The notes below the pieces were generated by a model. The model was given only the letters and a program-made list of their open reading frames with translations. It searched no databases and was not told the DNA's origin. A stretch of 32,192 bases of DNA. Source: JBFLYZ01 sp040756415 (lineage in GTDB: Bacteria > Bacteroidota > Bacteroidia > JADZBD01). Below are positions 8,516 to 17,395 of the stretch, one piece after another (positions within the stretch are counted from its first letter, which is position 1; every line of letters starts with the position of its first letter). Position numbers and translations under genes: made by a program. The stretch spans positions 1 through 32,192 of the forward strand of contig JBFLYZ010000043.1 of NCBI GenBank assembly GCA_040756415.1, written 5' to 3'.

Positions 8516-10114
8516 TCAGTTTATAACGGTCACCACCAAATTGGCATTGTGCTGCACATTGTCGGGGCCTACCATTACAATATCCTCGAACAGCAGCTTC
8601 TGCCCCGATTTCATCGTATTGATGTAATCCACCATATCCTTGGTGAAGTTGCCGCTTTTGCTCTCGAGCGTCATGGTATTGCCGCCTTTCTTGACCTCCA
8701 TCTTGAAGGATTTCACCGCTGGGGTGGCCTGGAAATCGAAGTTGGGGCCGTAGGTGGCCTGCAGGTAGGGCTTGGTCAGCAGCAGGCCTTTTGAAATCAC
8801 CAGCGGGTTGGCTTTGGTGCTCACCACCGGGATGGGCGCGGCCAATGATTTGATCTTATATTCAATGGTTCCCATCGGCCGGGTGCTGCCATCGGGCATT
8901 TTGGCGGATACGGATATGGTAACGGGTCCTGCCGTTGACGCGGTAAAATCATATTTTCCATTGGCGGTCTTGACCAGCGAGCCCTTGCTGGCCGCGGCAA
9001 CGATGTTCTCGCTTGCCACACCGGGAACGGAAATGGAGACCGGGTTCACCACGCCAGCGTAAAAGGTGTTCATCTTATCGGCCGAAACGGTGACGGCCGG
9101 CCGGGCAACGATGTACTCCGATTTAAAGGGATAGCTTCTCTTCGATCCGTCAGGGCTCACGAGCGTGATCTCGCCTCCGTATTCGAAGATGCCTTCGCGC
9201 GAGGTCTTTACCTTGTATTTGCCCATGCCGTTTTCGGTATAAACCGAATCGGGCGCGCCTTTGAACTGCCGCTTGATGAAATCGTAATCGCCCACCTTCA
9301 CCACGGGGTTCTGCGTGGTGCTGAACGCGGCCACGAACACATCGGCCTGGTATTCCTCGCCCAGCAGCACGTAACTGGTTGGCGCGATGACCCGCGCGGC
9401 AATCGTATCGAACTTAAAATCTTTCAGCGTCAGGCTGCCGTAGAGGTAGTCGAGCACGTCCGATTCTACTTTTTTCACATCGGTCTGGTATTTAGAAAGA
9501 ATGGTAATGCTGGCTACCAGGGGAGTATGGTAGAAGTTATACAGCTCCCAGTTCTCGTTCTCTTCGGAGTGCTCCGGGTCATCGGTGTTGATGCTGATGC
9601 GGAAGTCTTTCTGGTCTTTGGGATCGATAAAGCCCAGCATTTTTTTCTTGTACTCGATGAGCTTCTCCTTCAGCTTGCGCGAAAGGCCCGAGGACCCATC
9701 GTGCGATTCGCCTATCATCAGGTAGGTGGGGATATCGTAATTATCTTTACTGCCGATAAAGGCAAGCTGGGCGGTATCGGCCTGGCCGGCCGTGAGCCCT
9801 TCGGTCTCCATCAGCAATTGCTTCTTGAGCCCCTGGATGTAGTCGCCCATATCCTTCGCCAGCTTTTTCACGCTCTGCGCCTTGTCCCAGGCCGCGCGCA
9901 CTTTCTTCTCATCCATCTGTTTGGCCTTGTCGAATGCGGAGTACTGGTTGCTGATCTTGGAGGCGAAGCTTTCATTGGTCTTTTCCAGGCTCCCGTTCAC
10001 CACTACGAAAGCGTTAAGTATGTCTTTGGATACATTCAGTGCCAGCAGGGCGGTAAGCACGAGGTACATCATGCCTATCATTTTCTGCCTGGGCGTTTCT
10101 TTTCCCGATGCCAT
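8516..10114 (-). CDS. gldM: GldM, type IX secretion/gliding motor protein
   Basis: GldM spans the inner membrane once and, with GldL, converts proton motive force into movement that drives type IX secretion and, in gliders, motility; its long periplasmic part contacts the GldK/GldN ring. The N-terminus MASGKETPRQKMIGMMYLVL and the hydrophobic helix TALLALNVSKDILNAF are near-diagnostic. The product is 532 residues from the ATG at 10114; an in-frame extension to 10153 is unlikely because family members begin at this Met. The rest is beta-rich, as in the D2-D4 periplasmic domains. Usual partners gldK, gldL and gldN are absent: upstream is an amidase gene 84 bases away, downstream the convergent priA. 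It may be an extra, orphan copy. Confidence 0.93.
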   Translation of the reverse strand: MASGKETPRQKMIGMMYLVLTALLALNVSKDILNAFVVVNGSLEKTNESFASKISNQYSAFDKAKQMDEKKVRAAWDKAQSVKKLAKDMGDYIQGLKKQLLMETEGLTAGQADTAQLAFIGSKDNYDIPTYLMIGESHDGSSGLSRKLKEKLIEYKKKMLGFIDPKDQKDFRISINTDDPEHSEENENWELYNFYHTPLVASITILSKYQTDVKKVESDVLDYLYGSLTLKDFKFDTIAARVIAPTSYVLLGEEYQADVFVAAFSTTQNPVVKVGDYDFIKRQFKGAPDSVYTENGMGKYKVKTSREGIFEYGGEITLVSPDGSKRSYPFKSEYIVARPAVTVSADKMNTFYAGVVNPVSISVPGVASENIVAAASKGSLVKTANGKYDFTASTAGPVTISVSAKMPDGSTRPMGTIEYKIKSLAAPIPVVSTKANPLVISKGLLLTKPYLQATYGPNFDFQATPAVKSFKMEVKKGGNTMTLESKSGNFTKDMVDYINTMKSGQKLLFEDIVMVGPDNVQHNANLVVTVIN

Positions 10115-10198
10115 AGCGTGAGGTTTTTTAAGGTTAGTGTTCCTTGAATTCAACCTCCTAATGCGGTACGGGAAAAAAAGATACAGGGCTGAGGAAAA

Positions 10199-11449
10199 TT
10201 ATTTCTGGAAATACTCCAGCACGGCATCGTAGAAGGCCTCGGCCGCCAGGATGATGCGTTCGTTGCCGGGCTTGCTCATGAGCTTGTACTCGTTCACGTT
10301 GTCGAGGTACAGGGGCTCACCGTATATGAGGGTGCCGTGTACATAGCGGGTCAGGGTGAGGTTGCGGCAATATACCCCGGGCACGGGAGTGCTCTTGCAA
10401 CTGCTGAGCAGGTATTCTGCGTCATTTTCGGTGGCTGCCGGAACCTTCAGTTTTTTCTCGAAGCGTTTGATGAGATAGCTGCTCAGCGAGGCGGAACGCG
10501 ACAGGTCATCGCTGATGAGCAGGCGAAGGAACTCGAACCGGTCGCGCACGGTCTCCATTTCGCCCTTCATGAACGCGCCCGGTATGAACACCATATTGTA
10601 GTTCTTTGTGCTGGGCTTTGTCCAGTTCTTGTTGCTTTCGTCCACGTTATAATGGATGATCACGCTCAGGTCGGGCTGGAACCCGTTGATGAGCTTTGCG
10701 CGCTGCTTGAGCTCCTCCTGCAGGAAAAAGTGATAGAAGATATAGTCGCTGCCGGTTTTGCTGCTGAGCAGCTTATCGCGCTCTTTGGCGGTTATTTCTT
10801 TTTCCTGGAAGGCCGCGATCACCGATTTTTCAAAGTTCTTTTTCATCCATTCACTGAATGAATAACCGAATGCGTTCATGCCTTCCCCGTTCCGCGTCAG
10901 CATTACTTTGGCGCCCAGCTTTTCGAGCTTCGTTTTAAGGATGAGAGCGGTTTGCATGGTGAGGTTGCCCTCGCGGATCACGTATTCGGTGCCGTTCTCG
11001 CTCTTGATCTTCGCCAGTCTTCGCTCCATGCGCGCTGAAGCGGTGTCTCCGCCTATATGGCCCGGGTCGATCGCGATCTTCTTGCCCAGGAGGGGTTGAT
11101 CTTTCGGGCCATGGATTATGTCGTAAAACGTGACAATAGGGCTGATGGCGCTTTTTCCGCCCTTATAGTAGTTCAGCCGGTCTTCCGTGCTGCCTGAGGT
11201 GAGGCTGTGCTTGCAATAGCTCAGGTGTTCCCATTTCATGAAGAACTCAGCGCTGTCTTTGGCCTTGGCTGCGGGCGATGCGTACATCCGTATACCGGGC
11301 TTGCCGATATCGAAATAATCGTATACCGACTTATCCTTGGCCAGGTATTTTTCCGCCCTCAGGCCGTAATGAGCGATCAGGCTGTCGGTTTTCTGGGAAT
11401 AAGCGTAAAGGCAGGCGAGCAGGAGGGGAGGCAGGAGGTACCGCTTCAT
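10199..11449 (-). CDS. N-acetylmuramoyl-L-alanine amidase
   Basis: A secreted Amidase_3-type zinc enzyme that cleaves the bond between MurNAc and the L-alanine of the peptidoglycan stem peptide. A signal peptide (LLPPLLLACLYAYSQ) directs it to the periplasm. The catalytic core starts near residue 122: KKIAIDPGHIGGD gives zinc ligand His131, REGNLTMQTA gives Glu160 and SVIIHYNVD gives His266. A long insertion (about 190-255) separates the second and third ligands. At 416 residues it is longer than a bare catalytic domain; residues 20-115 are an N-terminal region I do not recognise. Its ATG immediately follows the TAA of the upstream small repeat-protein gene, so the two are translationally coupled and it may help remodel the wall around envelope machines such as the neighbouring GldM. 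Confidence 0.88.
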   Translation of the reverse strand: MKRYLLPPLLLACLYAYSQKTDSLIAHYGLRAEKYLAKDKSVYDYFDIGKPGIRMYASPAAKAKDSAEFFMKWEHLSYCKHSLTSGSTEDRLNYYKGGKSAISPIVTFYDIIHGPKDQPLLGKKIAIDPGHIGGDTASARMERRLAKIKSENGTEYVIREGNLTMQTALILKTKLEKLGAKVMLTRNGEGMNAFGYSFSEWMKKNFEKSVIAAFQEKEITAKERDKLLSSKTGSDYIFYHFFLQEELKQRAKLINGFQPDLSVIIHYNVDESNKNWTKPSTKNYNMVFIPGAFMKGEMETVRDRFEFLRLLISDDLSRSASLSSYLIKRFEKKLKVPAATENDAEYLLSSCKSTPVPGVYCRNLTLTRYVHGTLIYGEPLYLDNVNEYKLMSKPGNERIILAAEAFYDAVLEYFQK

Positions 11450-11878
11450 TTACGACAAGTGGTAGTTTATGCGCGTAAAGGTAAGGTTTCCCTGCTCATC
11501 GTAATAGCGGGTTTCGTACTTGGCGTTATCGCAGTTCTCTATATCCACCTGCTTGATGATGCCTGTTTCGTAATAGGTCTTGATCACATGCAGGATGAGG
11601 TAGCAGTCGCGGCCCGAATTACCCAGCTTGGTCACTTTTTTAACGCGCTGCTTCACCGTTCCGTCAGGATAGTATTCCGTGGAGCGCACGATGGTCTTTT
11701 TGTAGTTGTCGTAGAGCTCGAACCGGGAGCTTTGTATGGTCTTGACCCGGGTCACCTTCTTAACCGCCCCGTTCTCGTAAAAGTCCTTATAGACCCGGGT
11801 AGTCCGTCTCAACTGGGCCGGGGCCGCTGCAGCGATGAGCAGCAGCGTGATCAGGATCAAAGGTCTGGCGGTTCTCAT
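11450..11878 (-). CDS. Small secreted protein with MORN-like repeats
   Basis: This 142-residue protein has a signal peptide (LILITLLLIAAAAPAQ) and then four short repeats of the form [DEYT]-Y-Y-x-x-G-x-[IV]-K: DFYENGAVKK (32-41), EYYPDGTVKQ (68-77), TYYETGIIKQ (101-110) and RYYDEQGNL (124-132). This is the MORN_2/YwqK-like repeat seen in many secreted Bacteroidota proteins of unknown function; despite the database name of a related antitoxin family, nothing here suggests a toxin-antitoxin pair. Its TAA stop touches the ATG of the amidase gene. An exact -7 element lies eight bases before its ATG. Confidence 0.8.
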   Translation of the reverse strand: MRTARPLILITLLLIAAAAPAQLRRTTRVYKDFYENGAVKKVTRVKTIQSSRFELYDNYKKTIVRSTEYYPDGTVKQRVKKVTKLGNSGRDCYLILHVIKTYYETGIIKQVDIENCDNAKYETRYYDEQGNLTFTRINYHLS

Positions 11879-11886
11879 TCCGATTC

Positions 11887-11894
11887 CAAATATA
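11887..11894 (-). promoter_or_regulatory. -7 promoter element TATATTTG
   Basis: Exact match to TAnnTTTG on the minus strand, eight bases before the ATG at 11878. It faces a second exact element for arfB within a 61-base intergenic region. No clear -33 TTG at the usual distance. Confidence 0.55.
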
Positions 11895-11927
11895 AGACTG
11901 AGTTCCCGGAATTTGGTTGCTTTGAGC

Positions 11928-11935
11928 TAATTTTG
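11928..11935 (+). promoter_or_regulatory. -7 promoter element TAATTTTG
   Basis: Exact TAnnTTTG match on the plus strand, only four bases before the arfB ATG at 11940, implying a leaderless or nearly leaderless transcript if used. The -33 region is not convincing. Confidence 0.5.
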
Positions 11936-11939
11936 CCTG

Positions 11940-12350
11940 ATGGACATCCGCTCCCTGAACTTCTACCCCGAATTCGTTTTCCGGACCAGCCGCAGCAGCG
12001 GAAAGGGCGGCCAGAACGTGAATAAGGTCTCCACCAAGGTGGAGCTGAATTTTGACGTGCGGCAATCGGCCCTGCTTACGGATGGACAAAAGGCGGTGAT
12101 CCTGGACAAGCTGGCTTCACGTATAACGAAAGACGGCATCCTGCGGGTGGTTTCGCAGTCGGAGCGCAGCCAACTGGCCAACAAAGAGCTGGCGGTAAAA
12201 AAGTTCTATGAGTTGATCGGAAAGAGCCTTAGGCCGGTGAAAAAACGGATACCCACAAAGGTCAGCAAAGGGGCCAGGGAAAAGCGGCTTACCGATAAAA
12301 AGCGCAGATCGGAGGTCAAATCGCAGCGCAGGAAGGGCAGCGAATGGTGA
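11940..12350 (+). CDS. arfB: Ribosome-rescue peptidyl-tRNA hydrolase ArfB
   Basis: ArfB (YaeJ) rescues ribosomes stalled on mRNAs without a stop codon by hydrolysing the peptidyl-tRNA. The 136-residue protein shows the release-factor catalytic loop SSGKGGQNVNKVSTKVELNF with GGQ at residues 23-25, but none of the codon-recognition domains of RF1/RF2. The C-terminal ~35 residues are strongly basic (SKGAREKRLTDKKRRSE), the tail that enters the empty mRNA channel. Length and layout match the family. Its TGA stop abuts the stop of the convergent pseudouridine synthase gene through the palindrome TGATCA at 12348-12353. Confidence 0.94.
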   Translation: MDIRSLNFYPEFVFRTSRSSGKGGQNVNKVSTKVELNFDVRQSALLTDGQKAVILDKLASRITKDGILRVVSQSERSQLANKELAVKKFYELIGKSLRPVKKRIPTKVSKGAREKRLTDKKRRSEVKSQRRKGSEW

Positions 12351-13037
12351 TCAGCCTTCCGGGCACATCTTCCTGAACTCGTTCCACAGCACGTCATCAG
12401 GCGGCTCGGCCACAATGGTAAGCAGCTCTTTTTTTACCGGGTGCGTGAACTCCACTTTGCGCGCGTGCAGGTGGATGGAGGCGTTATCGTTGGTGCGTTT
12501 AAATCCGTATTTCACGTCTCCCTTGATGGGGCATCCTATGGCCGAGAGCTGGACCCTGATCTGGTGGTGCCTGCCGGTGATGGGTTTGACTTCCAGCAGG
12601 TGATAGTTGTCAGAGCTGCACAACAGGCGGTATTCCAGCTCCGAGCGCTGCGTACCCGGCTGTTCCCGGTCGAAGGCCTTCGACATGTTCTTCGCCTCGT
12701 TCTTTTTAAGGTAATGCACCAGCACAGCGCTCTCTTTTTCCGGTTTGTTCCTTACCACCGCCCAGTAGGTCTTTTCCACTTCGCGCGTCCTGAACAGCTC
12801 GCTCATACGGGCCGCGGCCTTGCTGGTACGCGCAAAGAGCACAATGCCGCTCACCGGCCGGTCTATGCGATGCACCACACCCAGGTACACTTCGCCCGGC
12901 TTGCCGTACTTTTCTTTGATGTATTGCTTAACGGAATCAGACAGGGGAGTATCCCCGCTTTTGTCGCCCTGAACGATCTCTGACGGCTTTTTATTGACGG
13001 CAATGATGTGGTTGTCCTCGTAAAGAACCTCGGGCAT
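12351..13037 (-). CDS. RluA-family pseudouridine synthase
   Basis: Isomerises uridine to pseudouridine in RNA, most likely rRNA or tRNA. Of 228 residues, the core contains the family signature GVVHRIDRPVSGIVLFA with catalytic Asp59, followed by EKTYWAVV and the RHHQIRVQLSAIGCPI motif. There is no N-terminal S4 RNA-binding domain, so it is closer in layout to RluA/TruC-like single-domain enzymes than to RluC or RluD; which uridine it modifies cannot be told. The ATG at 13037 is two bases after the panB stop, so both are probably on one transcript. Confidence 0.92.
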   Translation of the reverse strand: MPEVLYEDNHIIAVNKKPSEIVQGDKSGDTPLSDSVKQYIKEKYGKPGEVYLGVVHRIDRPVSGIVLFARTSKAAARMSELFRTREVEKTYWAVVRNKPEKESAVLVHYLKKNEAKNMSKAFDREQPGTQRSELEYRLLCSSDNYHLLEVKPITGRHHQIRVQLSAIGCPIKGDVKYGFKRTNDNASIHLHARKVEFTHPVKKELLTIVAEPPDDVLWNEFRKMCPEG

Positions 13038-13039
13038 GC

Positions 13040-13858
13040 TCAGTACTGTTCATTCTTGTTCGGGAAGTCTTTCGACTTTACATCGCTGATATAGCTTTTT
13101 ACAGCGCCTTTGATGTCTTCGTAAAGATTGAGGTACCTGCGCAAAAAGCGCGGGCTGAACTCGTAGGTGAGGCCCAGCATATCGTGCAGCACGAGCACCT
13201 GCCCGTCCACCTGCCCGCCAGCTCCTATTCCGATCACGGGTATGGCCAGCTCTTTGGCCACTTCAGCGGCCAGCTTGGCGGGTATCTTTTCCAGCACCAA
13301 TGCGAAGCAGCCGGCCTTTTCCAGCTCGCGCGCGTCTTCGATCAGCTTTTTTGCCTCGGCCTTTTCCCTGGCCCTGACCGTATAGGTGCCGAACTTGTAA
13401 ATAGACTGAGGGGTAAGGCCCAGGTGGCCCATCACGGGAATCCCCGCGGAAAGAATGCGCTGCACGGATTCGGTTATCTCTTTGCCGCCCTCCAGCTTCA
13501 CCGCGTGCGCCCCCGATTCCTTCATGATGCGTATGGCGGAGTTGAGGGCTTCTTTTGAATTTCCCTGGTAGGTGCCGAAAGGCAGGTCGACCACCACCAG
13601 GGCGCGGTCAACGGCACGTATCACGGCCGAAGCGTGCGAGATCATCTGGTCGAGCGTAATGGGCAGTGTGGTCTCGTGGCCGTGCATCACATTCGATGCC
13701 GAATCGCCTACCAGGATAATGTCTATGCCCGCGGCATCAACGATCCTGGCCATGGTATAATCGTAGGCAGTGAGCATGGATATCTTCTCGCCCGTTCGCT
13801 TCATCTCCTGCAGCACGTGCGTAGTTACCTTTTTGATATCTTTTTTTGCTGTTGACAT
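13040..13858 (-). CDS. panB: 3-methyl-2-oxobutanoate hydroxymethyltransferase
   Basis: PanB (ketopantoate hydroxymethyltransferase) transfers a one-carbon unit from 5,10-methylene-tetrahydrofolate to 2-oxoisovalerate, the first step of pantothenate and coenzyme A synthesis. The 272-residue TIM-barrel protein carries the expected motifs: LTAYDYTMARIVDAAGID (29-46), LVGDSASNVMHGHETTLP (metal-binding Asp of VGDS), VVVDLPFGTYQ, AVKLEGG with the second metal-site region, MGHLGLTPQS, and IPVIGIGAGGQVDGQVLVLH. Length is typical. No other pan genes are in the window; it precedes the pseudouridine synthase by two bases. Confidence 0.97.
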   Translation of the reverse strand: MSTAKKDIKKVTTHVLQEMKRTGEKISMLTAYDYTMARIVDAAGIDIILVGDSASNVMHGHETTLPITLDQMISHASAVIRAVDRALVVVDLPFGTYQGNSKEALNSAIRIMKESGAHAVKLEGGKEITESVQRILSAGIPVMGHLGLTPQSIYKFGTYTVRAREKAEAKKLIEDARELEKAGCFALVLEKIPAKLAAEVAKELAIPVIGIGAGGQVDGQVLVLHDMLGLTYEFSPRFLRRYLNLYEDIKGAVKSYISDVKSKDFPNKNEQY

Positions 13859-13889
13859 GGTGAATAGCTGTTAAAATAAACGCTGCGCC

Positions 13890-16334
13890 TCAGTCGGTTT
13901 TGACCAGTTTCAGGGTAGAGGTCTTACCCGTGGAAGCGGTGAATTGAACGAAATAAATGCCCGCTGGCAAAGCGGAAATATCTGCCTGAGCGGAAGTCCC
14001 TGTCCATGTGACCGTGCTGGGCGCTTCCTGCCCGGTAACAGAATAAATACGGATGGTAGCTCCCTCCGGCACACCGGTTACGGTCACCCAGGTCTGGGCC
14101 GGGTTGGGATACATGCTGACCTGGTCCTTAACGCCCGTGCTCTCCACCGAGGCCACGTATTGCGTGTTCAGGGCCGCGAAATAGGCGTGCACTTCGCCAT
14201 CAATGGAAATAAAGGATCCGCCCGCATACAGCGTATTGCCCGAGAGCAGCATGGCCATGGCCATGGAGTCAGCGCCCGGGTCGAACGGGGCGAGCGTGTT
14301 CGTTGCAATATCATAAAGAGCCATGTTGCCGCGGGGCTGCGATGAAACGGAGGTAAAATCACCGCTCAGGAAAACGCTGTTGCCGGAAACATGCAGCGAA
14401 CGCACCAGCGCGTTGGCGTTGGGATCGAAGGCGGTTACGGCCGAGGAGGCGTCAACGCAGGAAATATTGTTGCGCGCTGTGCCGTCCATACTGGTGAACC
14501 ATCCGCCCGCGTACAGCAGGCCGCCTTGCAGGATAAGGGTGTATACGCCATCGTTGGCGGGCGCATCCCAGAACACATCGGCATAGCCCATCAGGGTATC
14601 GAGCGATGCGATACGGTTGCGCGTATAGCCTCCTATGCTGGTGAAAAAACCGCCTGCGAAAATGCGGCTGTTGTTGCCGGTGAGCGAATTAACGGTGCCG
14701 TTGGCATCGGGGTTCCAGGTGGTGAGCGCTGAGGTGGTGACGTCAACACAGGCGATATTTCTCCTGGCCTGGCCGGCCACGGTGCTGAAAAATCCGCCCA
14801 GGTATAATTTATTCCCTTCCAGGTAAGTGGTACGCACCACCCCATCGCACGAGGGGCTAAAGGCCGTTGCATTTCCCGTGCCCAGGTCGATGGCTCCCAG
14901 CCCGCTCCGCGGCAGCCCCTGTATGCTGTCGAAGCTGCCGCCTAAATAAAGTATGTTGGAGGCCGAAAGCGATAAGGACATCACGCTCCCGTACACCCTC
15001 GGGTTCCAGGCGGTGAACTGGCCGGTGCTTTCATCAAACGCGGCAACATGACCTTTTTCCACACCGAACATGCATGGAAATTCCCCGCCCGCGTAAACCG
15101 TGTTGCCGGTAACGCAGATCGTTCTGACCTTCCCACCGGCCGATGGATACCAGCTTGTCGCCACCCCGAAGGTGTCAATACAGGCAAAGTTATGACGGGG
15201 CATTCCGCCCAGGCTGGTGAATTTCCCGCCTATGTAGATCCTGTTCTTCCTCTTGTCAGCGAATATAGACCATACGCTCCCGTTACAGTTGGCCGTAAAG
15301 GTGGATGGTAACGGGGCGGTGCTGCCCAGGCTCATCTCGGCAAATCCTTTGATGGGGACAGCATTGATAAAAAGAAAATCACCTCCTATATATATAGTAT
15401 TGGATACGGCCGCCAGCGATTCGCCATACCTTCCACCGCTGCTGGTAGAAGTTCCGCCCGGGATGGGGGGCATTATTCCCGAGATGGCCCTGACGGCCCC
15501 GCTCACATTCGGGTTCCACGCGGTTACGGTCTGGTTGACCAATTCTATCGCGGCAATGCGCTGCCTGTTGCTGCTGCCGATCAATGTGAAAGCTCCGCCA
15601 ACCACCAGCGAGTTGCTTGCCGGATTATAATACAGGGCGTAAACCGCCCCGTTGGTGGTATTGGCGTTGGTAAAATCAGTGCCTGTTCTTCCGGATGATA
15701 CCACAGCCAGGTTCTTGCAGTTGTTTCCATTAACGGTAGTAAAGCTGCCCCCGACAAAAAGTTTATTGTTCGCGTACTCTATGGCGTATACCGGCCCGTT
15801 GAAGTTCGGTGTCCAGGTCGTGAACACTTGTTGCTTCAGGGCGTTAAGCTGAGCGGCATTGTTCACCGGGATGCCATCTATGTAATGAAAATCACCGCCA
15901 ATGTACACGTAGGGGTTGACGCCATAGGCCGCGGGTACGGTCTTTATCGCGTATACCGGTCCGTCAGGGCTCAGGTCGATGGGATAAACGCTTCCATCGC
16001 CTTTGATCCGGGCAAAGTTCTTTCTTGCAAGGCCCCCAACCGTTTTGAACTTGCCGCCTATGTACCATCCGCCCCGGTAATCGGATGCGATGGCATACAC
16101 GGGCCCGTCAACTTTCGGAAAGTTATCGATGGCGGGCGTGGCGGCTGAATCGAGCGGGACCGCAAAACCGGTAGAACGGCCCACGTAATCAAAATCGCCT
16201 CCCAGATAAAGGGTGTTGCCGCTCTTCACCATGGCATTCACCGGCCCGTTGGTGATCCACAGCGAAGTGTCGAGATACTGGGCGTGAGCGCCAAGGCAGA
16301 TACAGATGCCGAGTACGAAAATGATCTTTTTCAC
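13890..16334 (-). CDS. 14-repeat propeller-like protein with T9SS sorting domain (copy 1)
   Basis: This 814-residue protein has a signal peptide (FVLGICICLGAHAQ), fourteen repeats of roughly 50 residues with the core [YF]-x-G-G-x-F-x-x-[IV] (for example YIGGKFKTVG, FVGGSFTTVN, YLGGSFDSIQ, FAGGFFTSIG), usually followed by RxxIAxxD and WNPxxxGxV, and a type A type IX sorting domain (VSMYPNPAQTWVTVTG ... LPAGIYFVQF ... TLKLVKTD). The repeats resemble delta-60/Rax2-like beta-propeller repeats. The protein should be exported and attached at the cell surface by the T9SS. The start is GTG at 16334, 13 bases after an exact -7 element. It is divergent from the lipoprotein gene at 16406, and the pair is repeated at 17396-20993. 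Ligand and function are unknown. Confidence 0.9.
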   Translation of the reverse strand: MKKIIFVLGICICLGAHAQYLDTSLWITNGPVNAMVKSGNTLYLGGDFDYVGRSTGFAVPLDSAATPAIDNFPKVDGPVYAIASDYRGGWYIGGKFKTVGGLARKNFARIKGDGSVYPIDLSPDGPVYAIKTVPAAYGVNPYVYIGGDFHYIDGIPVNNAAQLNALKQQVFTTWTPNFNGPVYAIEYANNKLFVGGSFTTVNGNNCKNLAVVSSGRTGTDFTNANTTNGAVYALYYNPASNSLVVGGAFTLIGSSNRQRIAAIELVNQTVTAWNPNVSGAVRAISGIMPPIPGGTSTSSGGRYGESLAAVSNTIYIGGDFLFINAVPIKGFAEMSLGSTAPLPSTFTANCNGSVWSIFADKRKNRIYIGGKFTSLGGMPRHNFACIDTFGVATSWYPSAGGKVRTICVTGNTVYAGGEFPCMFGVEKGHVAAFDESTGQFTAWNPRVYGSVMSLSLSASNILYLGGSFDSIQGLPRSGLGAIDLGTGNATAFSPSCDGVVRTTYLEGNKLYLGGFFSTVAGQARRNIACVDVTTSALTTWNPDANGTVNSLTGNNSRIFAGGFFTSIGGYTRNRIASLDTLMGYADVFWDAPANDGVYTLILQGGLLYAGGWFTSMDGTARNNISCVDASSAVTAFDPNANALVRSLHVSGNSVFLSGDFTSVSSQPRGNMALYDIATNTLAPFDPGADSMAMAMLLSGNTLYAGGSFISIDGEVHAYFAALNTQYVASVESTGVKDQVSMYPNPAQTWVTVTGVPEGATIRIYSVTGQEAPSTVTWTGTSAQADISALPAGIYFVQFTASTGKTSTLKLVKTD

Positions 16335-16347
16335 AGGTAAATTTCTC

Positions 16348-16355
16348 CAAATGTA
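16348..16355 (-). promoter_or_regulatory. -7 promoter element TACATTTG (propeller copy 1)
   Basis: Exact TAnnTTTG on the minus strand, 13 bases before the GTG start at 16334. A TTG sits 14 bases further upstream, closer than the usual 19-21. Confidence 0.6.
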
Positions 16356-16392
16356 AGCTTTTTGCCTAACAAGTTATTTAATTGAAAATGAC

Positions 16393-16400
16393 TACATTTG
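16393..16400 (+). promoter_or_regulatory. -7 promoter element TACATTTG (lipoprotein copy 1)
   Basis: The same octamer as the divergent element, on the plus strand, five bases before the ATG at 16406. It lies inside the longer reading frame that begins with TTG at 16382, which argues for the ATG as the real start. Confidence 0.5.
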
Positions 16401-16405
16401 AAGCC

Positions 16406-17395
16406 ATGCGCAAAGCTGTTTTCATATTCGCGGCCGCAGGGCTTTTACTGCAGTCGTGCAAGAACGATTTCGAGGTGAACGAGCCCTGGCGCGAGACCAT
16501 GGTAGTAGTTGGCCTGCTCAACGCGGCCGATACCGCGCATTATATTAAGATCAATAAGGCTTACCTGGGCGAGGGCAACGCGCTGGTGATGGCAGGCGAG
16601 TTCGATTCAATTAATTATACCGACAACGAGATCGATGCCCGGCTGGAGCGCTGGAAGAACGGGGTGCTCATGCAAACCCTGCCCCTGTACCGCGATACAC
16701 TCATACCCAAGGACACGGGAGTGTTCGCCTCACCGCTGCAGATCCTGTACAAGACCAGCTCGCCCATCTTACAGGATGGGAGCAGCTATAAACTGATCAT
16801 CAATAATGAGAACAGCGGCAAGGTGGTTACTTCAGAGACCCCAATCGTGCAGAATATCTCTGTCAATACGCCCAATCCTAACCAGACCATCAACCTGGTT
16901 GGGGTCAATCCCTACAGCACCAAGTTCTATACAGCGGCCGAAGGAAAGAAATACGAAGTGGTGGTTCGTTTCCACTATACCGAGAAGCTGATCTTCGACA
17001 CTACGCAGCAGGAGCGCAAGCATGTGGATATTTTCCTGGGAACGTACGAGGCCGCGGATCTTTCAGGAGGTCAGTTGATCGAATCCAGTGTGACGCCCGA
17101 AGTGTTTTATAAAACGATAGGCAATAACGTTCAGCCCAACGGCAATGTGAACCTGTATTACAACAGCCTGGAGTTCATTTACTCGGCTGCTGCCGAAGTT
17201 TTCGTTATTTATATGGATGTGGCGCAGACCCAATCGGCCACTTTTGGCGAGATGCCTTTCTTTACCAATATCAGCGATGGGGTGGGGCTGTTCTCCAGCC
17301 GGTTCAATAAATACGTGAACAACGTAAGGCTCAGCGCGGCCTCCTACGATTCGCTGCGCTTTGGGCAGTATACCGTGCACCAGGGCTGGCGCTGA
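16406..17395 (+). CDS. Surface/outer-membrane lipoprotein of the propeller module (copy 1)
   Basis: The 329-residue product has a lipoprotein signal (FIFAAAGLLLQSC, lipobox LQSC) followed by KNDFEVNEPWRETMVVVGLL. An in-frame TTG start at 16382 would add eight residues before the signal peptide and is less likely. The mature protein is beta-rich with stretches shared with its paralogue at 19944: YIKINKAYLGEG, DSINY, QILYKTS, and FFTNISDGVGLFSSR near the C-terminus. It is reminiscent of the DUF4249 lipoproteins of Bacteroidota, but I cannot confirm membership. Its position opposite a T9SS-exported propeller in both module copies suggests a working pair, for instance a lipid-anchored partner or receptor. 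Its stop abuts the stop of propeller copy 2 via TGATCA (17393-17398). Confidence 0.85.
   Translation: MRKAVFIFAAAGLLLQSCKNDFEVNEPWRETMVVVGLLNAADTAHYIKINKAYLGEGNALVMAGEFDSINYTDNEIDARLERWKNGVLMQTLPLYRDTLIPKDTGVFASPLQILYKTSSPILQDGSSYKLIINNENSGKVVTSETPIVQNISVNTPNPNQTINLVGVNPYSTKFYTAAEGKKYEVVVRFHYTEKLIFDTTQQERKHVDIFLGTYEAADLSGGQLIESSVTPEVFYKTIGNNVQPNGNVNLYYNSLEFIYSAAAEVFVIYMDVAQTQSATFGEMPFFTNISDGVGLFSSRFNKYVNNVRLSAASYDSLRFGQYTVHQGWR

Noticed and set aside
8415..8627. 70-residue plus-strand frame between priA and gldM
   Set aside because: It runs through the hairpin terminator and into the 3' end of gldM on the other strand; no signal or domain.
11450..11878. Toxin-antitoxin system suggested by YwqK-like repeats
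   Set aside because: The protein is secreted and no toxin gene is adjacent; the resemblance is only to the short repeat.
14248..14268. Short CATGGC tandem repeat inside propeller copy 1
   Set aside because: It encodes Met-Ala-Met-Ala in frame within a repeat; too short to call a functional element.
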